Below are positions 1 through 8,144 of a stretch of 64,000 nt of DNA, piece by piece; position 1 is the stretch's first letter, and each line of letters opens with the position of its first letter. The translations under genes were made by a program, and so were the position numbers. The notes under the pieces were generated by a model. That model searched no databases. It was not told where the DNA came from and saw only the letters and a list, made by a program, of their open reading frames with translations. Source of the DNA: Aeromicrobium sp. IC_218 (GTDB taxonomy: Bacteria; Actinomycetota; Actinomycetes; Propionibacteriales; Nocardioidaceae); NCBI RefSeq assembly GCF_004336805.1, contig NZ_SJXM01000006.1, positions 62,001-126,000 on the forward strand, written 5' to 3'.

Positions 1-1466
1 GCCGAGCTCAGCACCATCTGGGCGCCGGGGCCGCCGTAGGGCAGCAGCAGCACGGGCAGGCGGCGCGAGCCGGGCACGTGCTCGCGGGGCAGGACGACGG
101 CGGCGCGCAGCTCGCGCTCGCCGACGGTCAGGAGCCGGACCTGCGGCTGGAACGGGGCGTCCTCGGCGACGACGCGCAGCTCGCGCGGGTCGGTGCCGTC
201 GCGGAAGACGGTGACGGTGGGGCGGGCCGACTCCAGCGAGGCGCGGGTGACGACGGTCGTGCCGCCGCCGATCACCGCGCCGTGCACGGCCGCGCCGGAC
301 GTGACCGGGTCGACCGAGCCGTCGAGCCCGAGCCGCACCACCTGCACCTGGGTCGGGTCGTCCGAGGCGGTGACCACCACGGCGTCCGGGTGCACCGAGA
401 CGATGCCGCGGACGTGCCAGGTGGCGTCGCCCAGCGGCTCGCCGTCGACGAGGACGCGGCGCTTGTCGTCGGCGTCCTCCAGCGTGACGAGACGTCCGCC
501 CGGGGCGAAGCGGGCCGGGGACGCGTTGGGCTCGACCCACGCCGGTGAGGTCAGGTCGCGCAGCACGCGGGTCGCGCCGGTGGCCGGGTCGACGGCCAGC
601 ACCTGCGAGCGGCGCTGGTCGCGGCCGAGCACCTGGACGACCGGGTCGCCGTGCTCGTTCCACGACACCTGGTGGACGTACTCGAACGCCTCGCGGTCCC
701 AGACGACCTCGGTGCGGGAGCCGTCGAGGCCGACGATCCACAGCGTCACGTCGGCGTTGGGCGTGCCGGCGGCCGGGTAGCGCTGGGGGACCGGCGTGCG
801 CTCGGGGTGCTCGGGGTCGGCGACGTGCCAGACGTCGACCGGCGACTCGTCGGTGCGCTGCACGACGAGCGACCGGCCGTCCGGCGCCCACCAGAAGCCG
901 CGGTAGCGGTCGAGCTCCTCGGCCGCGATGAACTCGGCCTGGCCCCAGGTCACGTGGTCGCCGTCGGGCTCGACCAGCGCGCGGTCGTCCTCGCCGTCGA
1001 CGCCCACGACGCGCAGCGCGCCGGCGGTGGCGTACGCGACGCGGCGGCCGGTCGGGTCCAGGTGCGGGTCGATGACGCCGCCGGGGGTCGGCAGCTCACG
1101 GACGGCCCCGGCGCCGAGGTGCAGTGTGAACAGGCGCCCGGACAGCGGGAAGCAGGCCCAGCGTCCGGTCGGGTCGACGTCGTAGGAGACGAGTCCGGCC
1201 GAGCCCTCGCGGCTGCGCTCGCGGCGGGCGCGCTCCTCGGGGGTGAGCTCCTCGGGCCCCGCGCCGAGCAGGTCGGCGGGGTCGACGAGCAGCGTCTCCT
1301 CGCCGGACGCGACGTCCAGCGCCCACAGCTGCCCGGTGCGGGTGACGCCGTCGGGCGTGCGGATGAACCGGACGGTGGTGCCGTCGGGGGAGACGGTGAC
1401 GTTGCGCGGCACCCCGAGGGTGAAGCGGAGGGTGCGGGCGGCGAGGCGGGGGTACGAGACGGTCAC
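1..1466 (-). CDS. S9 family peptidase (prolyl oligopeptidase/DPP IV type), 3' end cut by window edge
   Basis: Reading the minus strand from GTG at 1466 gives an open frame to the window edge (about 488 codons). The N-terminal part has beta-propeller character (VTVSPDGTTVRFIRTPDG, DPT and WAL repeats), as in the DPP IV N-terminal region. The last readable residues, LPVLLLPYGGPGAQMV, are the entry of the alpha/beta-hydrolase domain of family S9. The catalytic Ser, Asp and His lie beyond the window, so activity cannot be checked. Known family members cleave small peptides or dipeptides in the cytoplasm. It is divergent from mshB with 37 bases between the starts; TGAGAT six bases before the GTG could be a -10 for a leaderless mRNA. 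Confidence 0.85.
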   Translation of the reverse strand, partial: MTVSYPRLAARTLRFTLGVPRNVTVSPDGTTVRFIRTPDGVTRTGQLWALDVASGEETLLVDPADLLGAGPEELTPEERARRERSREGSAGLVSYDVDPTGRWACFPLSGRLFTLHLGAGAVRELPTPGGVIDPHLDPTGRRVAYATAGALRVVGVDGEDDRALVEPDGDHVTWGQAEFIAAEELDRYRGFWWAPDGRSLVVQRTDESPVDVWHVADPEHPERTPVPQRYPAAGTPNADVTLWIVGLDGSRTEVVWDREAFEYVHQVSWNEHGDPVVQVLGRDQRRSQVLAVDPATGATRVLRDLTSPAWVEPNASPARFAPGGRLVTLEDADDKRRVLVDGEPLGDATWHVRGIVSVHPDAVVVTASDDPTQVQVVRLGLDGSVDPVTSGAAVHGAVIGGGTTVVTRASLESARPTVTVFRDGTDPRELRVVAEDAPFQPQVRLLTVGERELRAAVVLPREHVPGSRRLPVLLLPYGGPGAQMVLSS

Positions 1467-1490
1467 GCCCCGATCTCATCACAGCGTGGC

Positions 1491-1496
1491 TAGCCT
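1491..1496 (+). promoter_or_regulatory. -10 element (TAGCCT) of a leaderless promoter for mshB
   Basis: TAGCCT lies 7 bases before the mshB ATG, which places the expected transcription start at the start codon. No Shine-Dalgarno sequence is present. Confidence 0.55.
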
Positions 1497-1503
1497 GTGA
1501 CCC

Positions 1504-2412
1504 ATGGACTCTGCCGACAAGCGGCTGCTGCTCGTGCACGCGCACCCCGACGACGAGACGATCGGCAACGGAGCCACCATGGCCCGCCTGGTCGCGGAGG
1601 GCTCGCACGTCACCCTCGTCACCTGCACGCTCGGCGAGGAGGGCGAGATCCTCGTCCCCGAGATCGCGCACTACGCCAGCGACCAGGAGGACCGGCTCGG
1701 CGAGCACCGCATCGGTGAGCTGGCCGCCGCCATGAAGGAGCTGGGAGTCACCGACCACCGCTTCCTCGGCGGGCCCGGACGCTTCCGCGACTCCGGCATG
1801 GTCTGGGGCGAGGACGGCAACGCCACCGCCGGCGCCGACGTGCGTCCGGACGCGTTCTGGGCCGCCGACCTGCTCGTGGCCGCCGACCTGCTCGTCGAGG
1901 TCATCCGCGAGGTCCGCCCGCAGGTGCTCGTCACCTACGACCAGTTCGGCGGCTACGGCCACCCCGACCACGTCCAGGCCCACCGCGTGGCGATGTACGC
2001 CGCGAGCCTGGCCGGTGTCCGTTCGTACAAGCCCGAGCTCGGCGAGCCATGGGAGATCGCGAAGGTCTACTGGTCGGCCATGTCGGCCCGCGCCTTCCGC
2101 GAGGGCCTCACGGCGCTGCGCGAGGCGGGCGACACGACGTCCTTCGAGGGGTGGGAGGCCGACAACCTGCCGCCGATGGCCTTCGAGGACGACCAGCTCG
2201 ACGCCGCGATCGACGGCACCGCCTTCCTCGACGCGAAGTCGGCGGCGCTGCGCGCGCACGCCTCGCAGGTCGAGGTCGACGGCCCGTTCTTCGCGCTGTC
2301 CAACAACGTCGGCCAGACGGTGTGGGGCACCGAGTACTACCGCCTCGCCCGCGGCACCCGGGGTCCGGTCGGCCCCTCCGGGCTCGAGGACGACCTCTTC
2401 GCCGGGCTGTGA
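1504..2412 (+). CDS. mshB: N-acetyl-1-D-myo-inositol-2-amino-2-deoxy-alpha-D-glucopyranoside deacetylase MshB
   Basis: A 302-residue LmbE/PIG-L family zinc deacetylase. MshB removes acetate from GlcNAc-Ins in mycothiol biosynthesis in the cytoplasm. The AHPDDE motif is at residues 13-18, followed by TIGNGATMA. GHPDHVQAH at about residues 152-160 supplies a second zinc ligand: His14, Asp17 and His156 match the ligands known in M. tuberculosis MshB. Length is normal for MshB; the alternative is the paralogous mycothiol conjugate amidase Mca. Placement with DUF6113 and the mycoredoxin gene elsewhere in the window fits mycothiol use. The ATG follows TAGCCT by 7 bases, so a leaderless transcript is likely. 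It heads an operon of four genes joined by 4-base overlaps. Confidence 0.93.
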   Translation: MDSADKRLLLVHAHPDDETIGNGATMARLVAEGSHVTLVTCTLGEEGEILVPEIAHYASDQEDRLGEHRIGELAAAMKELGVTDHRFLGGPGRFRDSGMVWGEDGNATAGADVRPDAFWAADLLVAADLLVEVIREVRPQVLVTYDQFGGYGHPDHVQAHRVAMYAASLAGVRSYKPELGEPWEIAKVYWSAMSARAFREGLTALREAGDTTSFEGWEADNLPPMAFEDDQLDAAIDGTAFLDAKSAALRAHASQVEVDGPFFALSNNVGQTVWGTEYYRLARGTRGPVGPSGLEDDLFAGL

Positions 2413-2750
2413 CCGCCTGGCGGGTGGTCGCCGGGCTGGCCGGCCTGTGGGCGGGGCTCATGGCGTCCTTCGTGCACCGTCACCTGCTGGACGTCGGCGG
2501 GCTCGAGCTGCCGTGGGGGCTGGCCGTGGGCGTCGTCGCGACGTTCCTGGCCGCCCGCGGCGCGGAGGCTCTGGTGCCGCTCGGCACGGCCTGCTTCGCG
2601 GTCGGCTGGGCGGTCGCCGTGCTGGCCCCGATGGTGGCCGGGAGCGACAGCTACCTGGTCGCCGACGACGCCCTCGGATGGGTCTTCACCCTCGGTGGCG
2701 GCGGGGCGCTCGTGGTGGCCTCCCAGTGGAAACCTAAACTCGTGCCGTGA
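2409..2750 (+). CDS. DUF6113-like small membrane protein
   Basis: A 113-residue protein whose GTG start overlaps the mshB stop by four bases (GTGA), so it is translationally coupled. It is almost entirely hydrophobic, with about four membrane segments: near residues 2-22, 34-50, 55-77 and 85-105. It matches what I know as the DUF6113 family, which is commonly found directly after mshB in actinobacteria. No catalytic motif is visible and no function is known to me. Its conserved position suggests a link to mycothiol or to envelope functions, but that is inference. Confidence 0.8.
   Translation: MTAWRVVAGLAGLWAGLMASFVHRHLLDVGGLELPWGLAVGVVATFLAARGAEALVPLGTACFAVGWAVAVLAPMVAGSDSYLVADDALGWVFTLGGGGALVVASQWKPKLVP
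2735..2740 (+). promoter_or_regulatory. -10 element (TAAACT) inside the preceding gene, for the flavin reductase
   Basis: TAAACT sits exactly 6 bases before the GTG at 2747, within the end of the preceding gene. The flavin reductase may therefore also be transcribed on its own as a leaderless mRNA. Confidence 0.4.
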
Positions 2751-3298
2751 GGGATCCGATCGACGACAAGGCGTTCCGCGGTGCGCTGGGCAGGTTCGCC
2801 AGCGGCGTCACCGTCGTCTCCACCGTCCACGAGGGCATCGACCATGCCATGACGGCGAGCGCGTTCTGCTCGGTGTCGATCGACCCGCCGCTCGTCCTGG
2901 TCTGCTCGCACAAGAACAGCCGCTTCCACGAGGCCGTGCTCGAGAGCGGTGTCTGGGGCGTCTCGATCCTCGCCGAGGGCGGTCGCGAGACGTCCGCCTG
3001 GTTCGCCCACCGCGGACGTCCGCTGGAGTCCCAGCTGGAGGGCGTCGAGCACCACCGCGGCCCCGAGACCGGGGTCGCGCTGATGGACGAGGGTCTGGCC
3101 TGGCTCGAGTGTGAGACGCATGCTGTCCACGACGGCGGTGACCACTCCATCCTGGTGGGCAGCGTGGTCTTCGCCCGCGTCCGCGACGAGATCGACGACC
3201 CGCTGCTGTACTACCGCTCGCACTACGGACGTCTCGTCCACACCGACGCCTCGGAGAAGACGGTCTACCGTCCCCCGACCACGCAGGAGCCCGCATGA
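2747..3298 (+). CDS. flavin reductase-like FMN-binding protein
   Basis: A 183-residue protein of the flavin reductase-like domain family (HpaC/RutF type). These enzymes reduce free FMN or FAD with NAD(P)H and often feed two-component monooxygenases. The typical core is visible: RFASGVTVVST near residues 14-24, then MTASAFCSVSIDPPLVLVC, and HYGRLV near the C-terminus. The GTG start overlaps the previous stop by four bases. No monooxygenase partner is adjacent, so its electron acceptor is unknown. Confidence 0.88.
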   Translation: MRDPIDDKAFRGALGRFASGVTVVSTVHEGIDHAMTASAFCSVSIDPPLVLVCSHKNSRFHEAVLESGVWGVSILAEGGRETSAWFAHRGRPLESQLEGVEHHRGPETGVALMDEGLAWLECETHAVHDGGDHSILVGSVVFARVRDEIDDPLLYYRSHYGRLVHTDASEKTVYRPPTTQEPA

Positions 3299-5097
3299 GT
3301 GTCGCCTCGTTCGTCCGCAGCCACAAGAAGCTGTCGTGGGGCCTGGGAGGCGTGGTCGTCGTGCTCGCCGGCCTGTACCTGGCGGGCTTCTTCCTCACCG
3401 GATCGCGGCTGCCGGCCAACGCGACGATCGGCGGCATCGACGTCGGCGGCATGAGCCCGGCGAAGGCCGAGCGCACCGTCGCCGACGCCGTGCAGGCGCG
3501 CGAGGACGCGGAGATCGGCCTGCAGTACGAGGTCGACGGCGAGACCGAGACGGTCCAGGTCAGCCCGGCCGACGTCGGGCTCGAGGTGGACGCCGCCGAG
3601 AGCGTCGACCAGGCCGGTGGCGAGCGCACCTGGAACCCCGTGCGCATGGCCGAGCTGGTCCTGGGCAGCGACGAGCACGACCTCGTCGTGACGTCCGACC
3701 CGACGAAGATGGCCTCGGCGCTGGACAAGGTCGCCGAGGACGTCGAGGTCGAGGTCGTCCAGCCGCTCATCACCTTCCCCAAGGGCAAGCCGCGCCCCCG
3801 CTCGCCCGAGGACGGCGTGGCCGTCGACCGTGACGCCACCGCCCGTGCCGTCGAGGCCGTCTACGGCACCACCGACGAGCCGGTCGTGGACGTCGAGACG
3901 AACGTCGTCGAGCCCGACGTCGACGAGGCCGGCCTGCAGCAGGCCGTCACCGAGCTCGCCGAGCCCGCCGTCTCGGCGCCGGTGACGATCGCGGTCGGCG
4001 AGAAGAAGGTCGCGCTGCCGGTGTCGGCCTACGCGCCGGCGCTCAAGATCGAGCCGGTCAACGGCACGATGACCGCGGTCATCGACCCCGAGAAGCTCTC
4101 CGGCGCGCTCGCGGCCGAGACCAGCGGCGTCGGTCGCAAGGCGGTCGACGCGCGCATCGTCGTCGACAGCGGCAAGCCGCGCATCGTCCCGAGCAAGACC
4201 GGCATCGGCCTGCAGCCCCAGGAGATGGCGACCAAGATCGTCCCGGTCCTGACCGAGAGCGGCGCCGCGCGCACCGTCACGGTCGAGGCCAAGGTCGTCG
4301 AGCCCGAGTTCACGACCGCCGACGCCGAGAAGCTGGGCGTCAAGGAGAAAGTCAGCGAGTTCACGACGTACTTCCCGCACGCGGAGTACCGCAACATCAA
4401 CCAGGGCCGTGCCGCCGAGCTGCTCGACGACACCCTGGTGATGCCCGGCGAGACGTTCAGCTTCAACGACACGGTCGGCGAGCGCACCGTCGAGAACGGC
4501 TTCACCACCGGCTCGGTCATCAACGGCGGCCAGTTCCGCGAGGAGCCGGGCGGAGGTGTCTCGCAGGTCGTCACCACGACGTACAACGCGGCCTTCTTCG
4601 CCGGGCTCGAGGACGTCCACCACAAGGCCCACACGTTCTACATCGACCGCTACCCGGTCGGTCGCGAGGCGACGGTCTACTGGGGCAGCCTGGACATGAA
4701 GTTCAAGAACAACACCGACCACGGCGTCCTCATCAACGCCTGGGTCGACAAGAGCGCGCCCGGCCGCCAGGGCGAGATGCACGTGCAGATGTTCTCGACG
4801 AAGGTCTGGGACGAGGTGGAGGCGGGCAAGTCCGGCCGCTACAACTTCCGCACCCCGGGCAAGCGCTACGACACGAGCGACAAGTGCGTCCCGCAGTCGC
4901 CGATCACCGGCTTCGACATCGACATCTACCGCTACTTCGTCCAGGACGGGCAGCGCAAGAAGTCCGAGAAGTACACGACGACCTACCAGGCCGCCGACCA
5001 CGTGATCTGCGGCGAGGACCCGGCCAAGAAGAAGGCCGAGCAGCGCAAGAAGCGCGCCGAGCGCCGCGCCGCCGAGGACGCGGCCAACGCCGGCTAG
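3295..5097 (+). CDS. VanW family protein, membrane anchored, with repeated peptidoglycan-binding-like domains
   Basis: A 600-residue protein starting with ATG in a 4-base overlap with the flavin reductase. One membrane segment lies near residues 15-38 after a short basic N-terminus. It is followed by extracytoplasmic PG_binding_4-like modules (repeats of the type VDVGGMSPAKAERTV near residue 45). The VanW domain spans roughly residues 350-500, with the signature PGETFSFNDTVGERT near residue 382 and GGGVSQVVTTTYNAAF near 420. The tail is Lys/Arg/Ala-rich and charged. VanW proteins occur in some glycopeptide resistance clusters but also widely in Gram-positive envelopes, where their role is unknown. 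There is no vanHAX here, so resistance should not be inferred. Confidence 0.9.
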   Translation: MSVASFVRSHKKLSWGLGGVVVVLAGLYLAGFFLTGSRLPANATIGGIDVGGMSPAKAERTVADAVQAREDAEIGLQYEVDGETETVQVSPADVGLEVDAAESVDQAGGERTWNPVRMAELVLGSDEHDLVVTSDPTKMASALDKVAEDVEVEVVQPLITFPKGKPRPRSPEDGVAVDRDATARAVEAVYGTTDEPVVDVETNVVEPDVDEAGLQQAVTELAEPAVSAPVTIAVGEKKVALPVSAYAPALKIEPVNGTMTAVIDPEKLSGALAAETSGVGRKAVDARIVVDSGKPRIVPSKTGIGLQPQEMATKIVPVLTESGAARTVTVEAKVVEPEFTTADAEKLGVKEKVSEFTTYFPHAEYRNINQGRAAELLDDTLVMPGETFSFNDTVGERTVENGFTTGSVINGGQFREEPGGGVSQVVTTTYNAAFFAGLEDVHHKAHTFYIDRYPVGREATVYWGSLDMKFKNNTDHGVLINAWVDKSAPGRQGEMHVQMFSTKVWDEVEAGKSGRYNFRTPGKRYDTSDKCVPQSPITGFDIDIYRYFVQDGQRKKSEKYTTTYQAADHVICGEDPAKKKAEQRKKRAERRAAEDAANAG

Positions 5098-5151
5098 TCG
5101 GACCACCGCTCCGTGCGGGGCGGTGAGTGGCGGTCACTCCACGAGCGTGGG

Positions 5152-5199
5152 CGGTGACCTGTGGTCACTTTCCCGCCGGAGAGTGACCACAGGTCACCG
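5152..5199. terminator. 18-bp perfect inverted repeat between convergent genes (GTGAC hairpin, copy 1)
   Basis: Arms 5152-5169 and 5182-5199 are perfectly complementary (18 bp) around a 12-base loop. The left arm contains GGTGACC. It lies between the stops of the VanW gene (+) and the VanZ gene (-), so a bidirectional terminator is the simplest reading, although no T-run follows. Four more long hairpins with GTGAC in the arm occur in this window. Confidence 0.6.
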
Positions 5200-5239
5200 G
5201 CCCGGCTGAGTCGGAGCTTGCTCGCCGGGCGCGGGCCGC

Positions 5240-5734
5240 TCAGCGCGGGACGGCGGATCGGCGGCGGTCGAGGACGGCGACGAGCGCCGCGGCGACCGCG
5301 ATGCCGACGAGGGTGCCGATGCCGTTCGCGAGCCAGTCGTCGACGTCGCAGCGGCGTCCCACCGCCGGGACCGCGGCCTGGACGGCCTCGATCGCGAGCG
5401 ACATGCCGACGCCCACGGCGAGCACGAGCAGCGGACGACGCAGGGCCACGATGGCGAACAGCGCCGGCACGAGGAACAGCAGCATGTTCTCGTGGTCGCG
5501 CAGGAAGTAGATCGGGTCGAGGTTGCACCGGACGTCGGCGGGCCGCGCCGTGTCCGGCACCAGCGTCAGGCCGACGATGCCGAGCAGGCCCAGCGCGGCC
5601 AGGACGCCGGCGACGCGACGGCCGGTGTCTCCGGCACGGACGAGCACGGCCGCGAGCGCGACGCACACGACCAGGGCGGCCCCGACGAGTAAGGCCATGA
5701 GTGTCTGGTGCCCGGCGATAAAGGTGCTGATCAC
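5240..5734 (-). CDS. VanZ family membrane protein
   Basis: A 164-residue integral membrane protein with about five hydrophobic segments. The VanZ-like region includes GLTLVPDTARP near residue 55, an NLDPIYFLRDHENMLLFL segment near 70-88, and IEAVQ...DVDDWLANGIGTLVG near 115-145, the typical VanZ pattern (SEXXQ...DXXDXXXNXXG). VanZ proteins are implicated in low-level teicoplanin tolerance in enterococci, but most homologues are uncharacterised. Start is GTG at 5734; no other start gives the first membrane helix. It is convergent with the VanW gene. Confidence 0.85.
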   Translation of the reverse strand: MISTFIAGHQTLMALLVGAALVVCVALAAVLVRAGDTGRRVAGVLAALGLLGIVGLTLVPDTARPADVRCNLDPIYFLRDHENMLLFLVPALFAIVALRRPLLVLAVGVGMSLAIEAVQAAVPAVGRRCDVDDWLANGIGTLVGIAVAAALVAVLDRRRSAVPR

Positions 5735-5790
5735 CGGCGAAGTCTCTCGTCCACGCTCGTCGCCCGGCCGGTCGGGGTCCGGCGGCGGTC

Positions 5791-5796
5791 TACGGT
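5791..5796 (+). promoter_or_regulatory. -10 element (TACGGT), leaderless promoter
   Basis: TACGGT ends 6 bases before the ATG at 5803, which has no Shine-Dalgarno sequence. Confidence 0.5.
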
Positions 5797-5802
5797 GACG
5801 CC

Positions 5803-6291
5803 ATGAGCGACGAGCGGATCAGCGCGACCCGGCTCGTGCCGGCCGACCCGGCGACGATCCGGTCGGTGCTCTCGGACCCCGACGGGCACGTCGCGATCGA
5901 CGCCAGCGGGATGCTGCAGGGTGCGACCGGACGTCCGGTGTCTTCGGTGGGGGACTCGTTCGTCGTCCATATGGACCGCGAGGCGCTCGGGGACCTGCCG
6001 ATGGGCCGCTACGACGTCACGGTGATCATCACGCGGCACGACGCCCGCGGCGTGGAGTGGACGATCCACGGCACGGTGAAGCCGCCGATCGGCCACGTCT
6101 GGGGCTACGACCTCGAGCCCGCCGATGAGGGCGGAACGCGCGTGACGTCGTACTGCGACTGGTCGGACGCCGCCCCGGAGTGGAAGCCGATCTTCCCGGT
6201 CGTCGGCGAGACCGCCCTGCGAGCGTCCCTCGGGCTGCTCGAGCGCGCCGTCGTCCGCGGCTACCCCCGGCCAGCGAGCACGACGGACTGA
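5803..6291 (+). CDS. SRPBCC family protein (polyketide cyclase/START-like fold)
   Basis: A 162-residue soluble protein with the helix-grip pattern of the SRPBCC superfamily. It opens with an ISATRLVPADPATIRSVLSDPDGH segment, continues with alternating strands, and ends with a C-terminal helix (LRASLGLLERAVVRG). Members bind hydrophobic ligands in a cavity; the ligand cannot be told from the sequence. Start ATG 5803 is supported by the TACGGT hexamer placed exactly 6 bases upstream. It stands alone between VanZ (divergent) and the secreted protein. Confidence 0.75.
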   Translation: MSDERISATRLVPADPATIRSVLSDPDGHVAIDASGMLQGATGRPVSSVGDSFVVHMDREALGDLPMGRYDVTVIITRHDARGVEWTIHGTVKPPIGHVWGYDLEPADEGGTRVTSYCDWSDAAPEWKPIFPVVGETALRASLGLLERAVVRGYPRPASTTD

Positions 6292-6381
6292 CCCGGGTGC
6301 GTCCTGTCCCGAACGCCGGACGCGGCGGGTCGGCGCGGCCTAGCATGAGCCGCTGCCCTCGTCCCGACCTCGGAGTCCGTC

Positions 6382-7350
6382 TTGAAGCTCTTGTCCCCGC
6401 GTCTGGCCGGCGTCGCCGTCGCTGCCGCCGCCCTCGTGGCCGGCTCCGTCACCTCGGTGCAGGCCGAGACGGCCGACACCCGCGTCTCCGTCCGCGTGAC
6501 CGCCGGTGGAGCGCCGCAGCGCGGCGTGGACCTGATCGCCGAGAAGGTCGACGAGGACTTCAACGGGTACACCGCCTACCTGGGAGTCAGCGGGTCCGAC
6601 GGCGTCGTCCGGCCGAGCAAGGGGTCGCGGTTCTGGGGAACCCCGCGCACGTTGGAGCCGGGGACCTGGGAGCTCGCCTTCGTCGACCACGCCGAGGAGC
6701 ACGGCACCGTCTTCCGGACCGTGACGCTGACGGCCGGGACGAACACGCTCGCCGACGCCGTGATGGAGCCCGCCTCCACGGCGCGCGGACGACTGCTGAC
6801 GCCGTCGGGCCTGCCGTTGAAGAACGTGGACGTGGCGGCGATGGCCGTCCGCGGGGAGACGTCGCTGGGCTTCTCCGTCGCGATGGACGAGAACGGCGTC
6901 GACTCGTCGCGCAGCGACGGCAGCTACGCCTTGCACGGTCTCGGGCGCGCGACCTACGAACTCACCACGGGCGAGCGGCTGATGGACGGGTGGCCGCTCA
7001 TGTCGCGCCGCGGCAAGGTCGTGGTGACCCAGCCCGGCACGACCTACCAGGTGCCCGACATCCGCGTCCGCGTGCAGCCGACGATGAGCGTCGCCCGCAC
7101 CAAGGCGCGTCGTGGGGTCGCGGTGGTGCGCGCGAAGCTGCTGGTGCAGCGCTTCGGCATCAGCAAGCCGGGTGGCACGATCCGCGTCTACGAGGGACGC
7201 ACGTTGCTGACGAAGGTCCGTGCCACCGGGGCGACCCAGTCACTGCGCGTTCGTCTGCCCAAGGGCGAGCACCGTCTCCGGATCAAGTACGCCGGCAGCA
7301 AGGACGTCCGCCCGACCGCGATGAAGCACCTGGACGTGCGGGTCCGCTGA
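6382..7350 (+). CDS. secreted protein with carboxypeptidase-regulatory-like/Ig-like repeats, TTG start
   Basis: A 322-residue exported protein of unknown function. The TTG at 6382 is chosen because it gives a complete signal peptide (MKLLSPR, a hydrophobic core, then a likely cleavage after VQA near residue 28) and has GGAG at a 7-base spacing. The ATG at 6345 is in another frame. The mature part has two beta-rich stretches resembling CarboxypepD_reg-like folds (RVSVRVTAGGAPQRGVDLIA near 33-52; ARGRLLTPSGLPLKNVDVAA near 133-152). The C-terminal Ig-like segment is rich in Lys/Arg. A cell-surface adhesive or structural role is possible but not shown. Confidence 0.75.
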   Translation: MKLLSPRLAGVAVAAAALVAGSVTSVQAETADTRVSVRVTAGGAPQRGVDLIAEKVDEDFNGYTAYLGVSGSDGVVRPSKGSRFWGTPRTLEPGTWELAFVDHAEEHGTVFRTVTLTAGTNTLADAVMEPASTARGRLLTPSGLPLKNVDVAAMAVRGETSLGFSVAMDENGVDSSRSDGSYALHGLGRATYELTTGERLMDGWPLMSRRGKVVVTQPGTTYQVPDIRVRVQPTMSVARTKARRGVAVVRAKLLVQRFGISKPGGTIRVYEGRTLLTKVRATGATQSLRVRLPKGEHRLRIKYAGSKDVRPTAMKHLDVRVR

Positions 7351-7414
7351 GCCGGCTCGAGGTGGACCGGGCCCAGTCGTAGCGTCGGGACGCACGGCTA
7401 CCGGGGGAGGTTCC

Positions 7415-8119
7415 ATGACGGCACGACTGGACGCGCTGACCATCGACGCCGCCGACCCCGACCGGCTGGCCGGGTTCTGGGCCGGACTGCTCGGCTGGAG
7501 GGTCGGCTCAGACGCGTCCGGCGCACCCGTCGCGCGATCGGACGACGGGAGCGGCCTGCCGTTGCGGTTCGCGTCGTCGTCCGCGCCCCGCACCGGTCTG
7601 AACCGGATCCACCTGCACCTGACCAGCACGTCGGTCGACGACCGTGACGCCCGCGTCGCTCGGGCGCTCGAGCTGGGCGGCCGGCACCTGGACGTCGGCC
7701 AGCTGCCCGAGGAGACGCACGTCGTCCTCGCCGACCCCGAGGGCAACGAGCTCTGCGTGATCGAGCCGGGCAACCGATGGCTCGCCGGCTGCGGCCTGCT
7801 GGGGGAGCTGGCCTGCGACGGGTCGCGCGCGACCGGCGTGTTCTGGAGCGAGGTGCTCGGCTGGCCGCTCGTGTGGGACGAGGACGGCGAGACCGCGATC
7901 CGGTCACCGCGCGGCGACCTGCTCCTGGCCTGGGGCGGGGAGCCAGTGAATCCCAAGCGCGGCACGAACCGGCTGCGTCCCGAGCTCGTCGCGGACGACC
8001 CGGACGCCGAGGTGGCCCGGCTCGAGCGCCTCGGCGCCAGGCGCGTGGGTCGCGAGGACAACGGCGTGATGCTCGCGGACCCCGACGACAACGAGCTCCG
8101 CCTCCGCCGCGCGCCCTAG
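7415..8119 (+). CDS. VOC family protein with two glyoxalase-like domains
   Basis: A 234-residue protein made of two similar halves of about 115 residues. Each has the glyoxalase-like pattern DPDRLAGFWAGLLGWRV ... DPEGNELCV (first) and GVFWSEVLGWPLVWD ... DPDDNELRL (second). VOC proteins bind metal ions or act as antibiotic-binding or dioxygenase folds; the activity is not predictable here. The ATG is preceded by GGGGGAGG at good spacing. It is convergent with the GNAT gene, with 25 bases between the stops. Confidence 0.82.
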   Translation: MTARLDALTIDAADPDRLAGFWAGLLGWRVGSDASGAPVARSDDGSGLPLRFASSSAPRTGLNRIHLHLTSTSVDDRDARVARALELGGRHLDVGQLPEETHVVLADPEGNELCVIEPGNRWLAGCGLLGELACDGSRATGVFWSEVLGWPLVWDEDGETAIRSPRGDLLLAWGGEPVNPKRGTNRLRPELVADDPDAEVARLERLGARRVGREDNGVMLADPDDNELRLRRAP

Positions 8120-8144
8120 GACGCTCCCGACGTCGTAGGTGCTC

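Noticed and set aside
3265..5106. 613-codon open frame antisense to the VanW gene
   Set aside because: Low-complexity Leu/Val/Asp/Arg-rich translation and no start signals; the plus-strand VanW protein is complete.
3295..5734. Glycopeptide-resistance cluster (VanW and VanZ genes adjacent)
   Set aside because: No vanH, vanA-type ligase, vanX or vanRS; both families are common in actinobacteria without resistance.
6345..6381. ATG 6345 as start of the secreted protein
   Set aside because: It is out of frame with the signal peptide; TTG 6382 has the ribosome binding site and gives a complete signal sequence.
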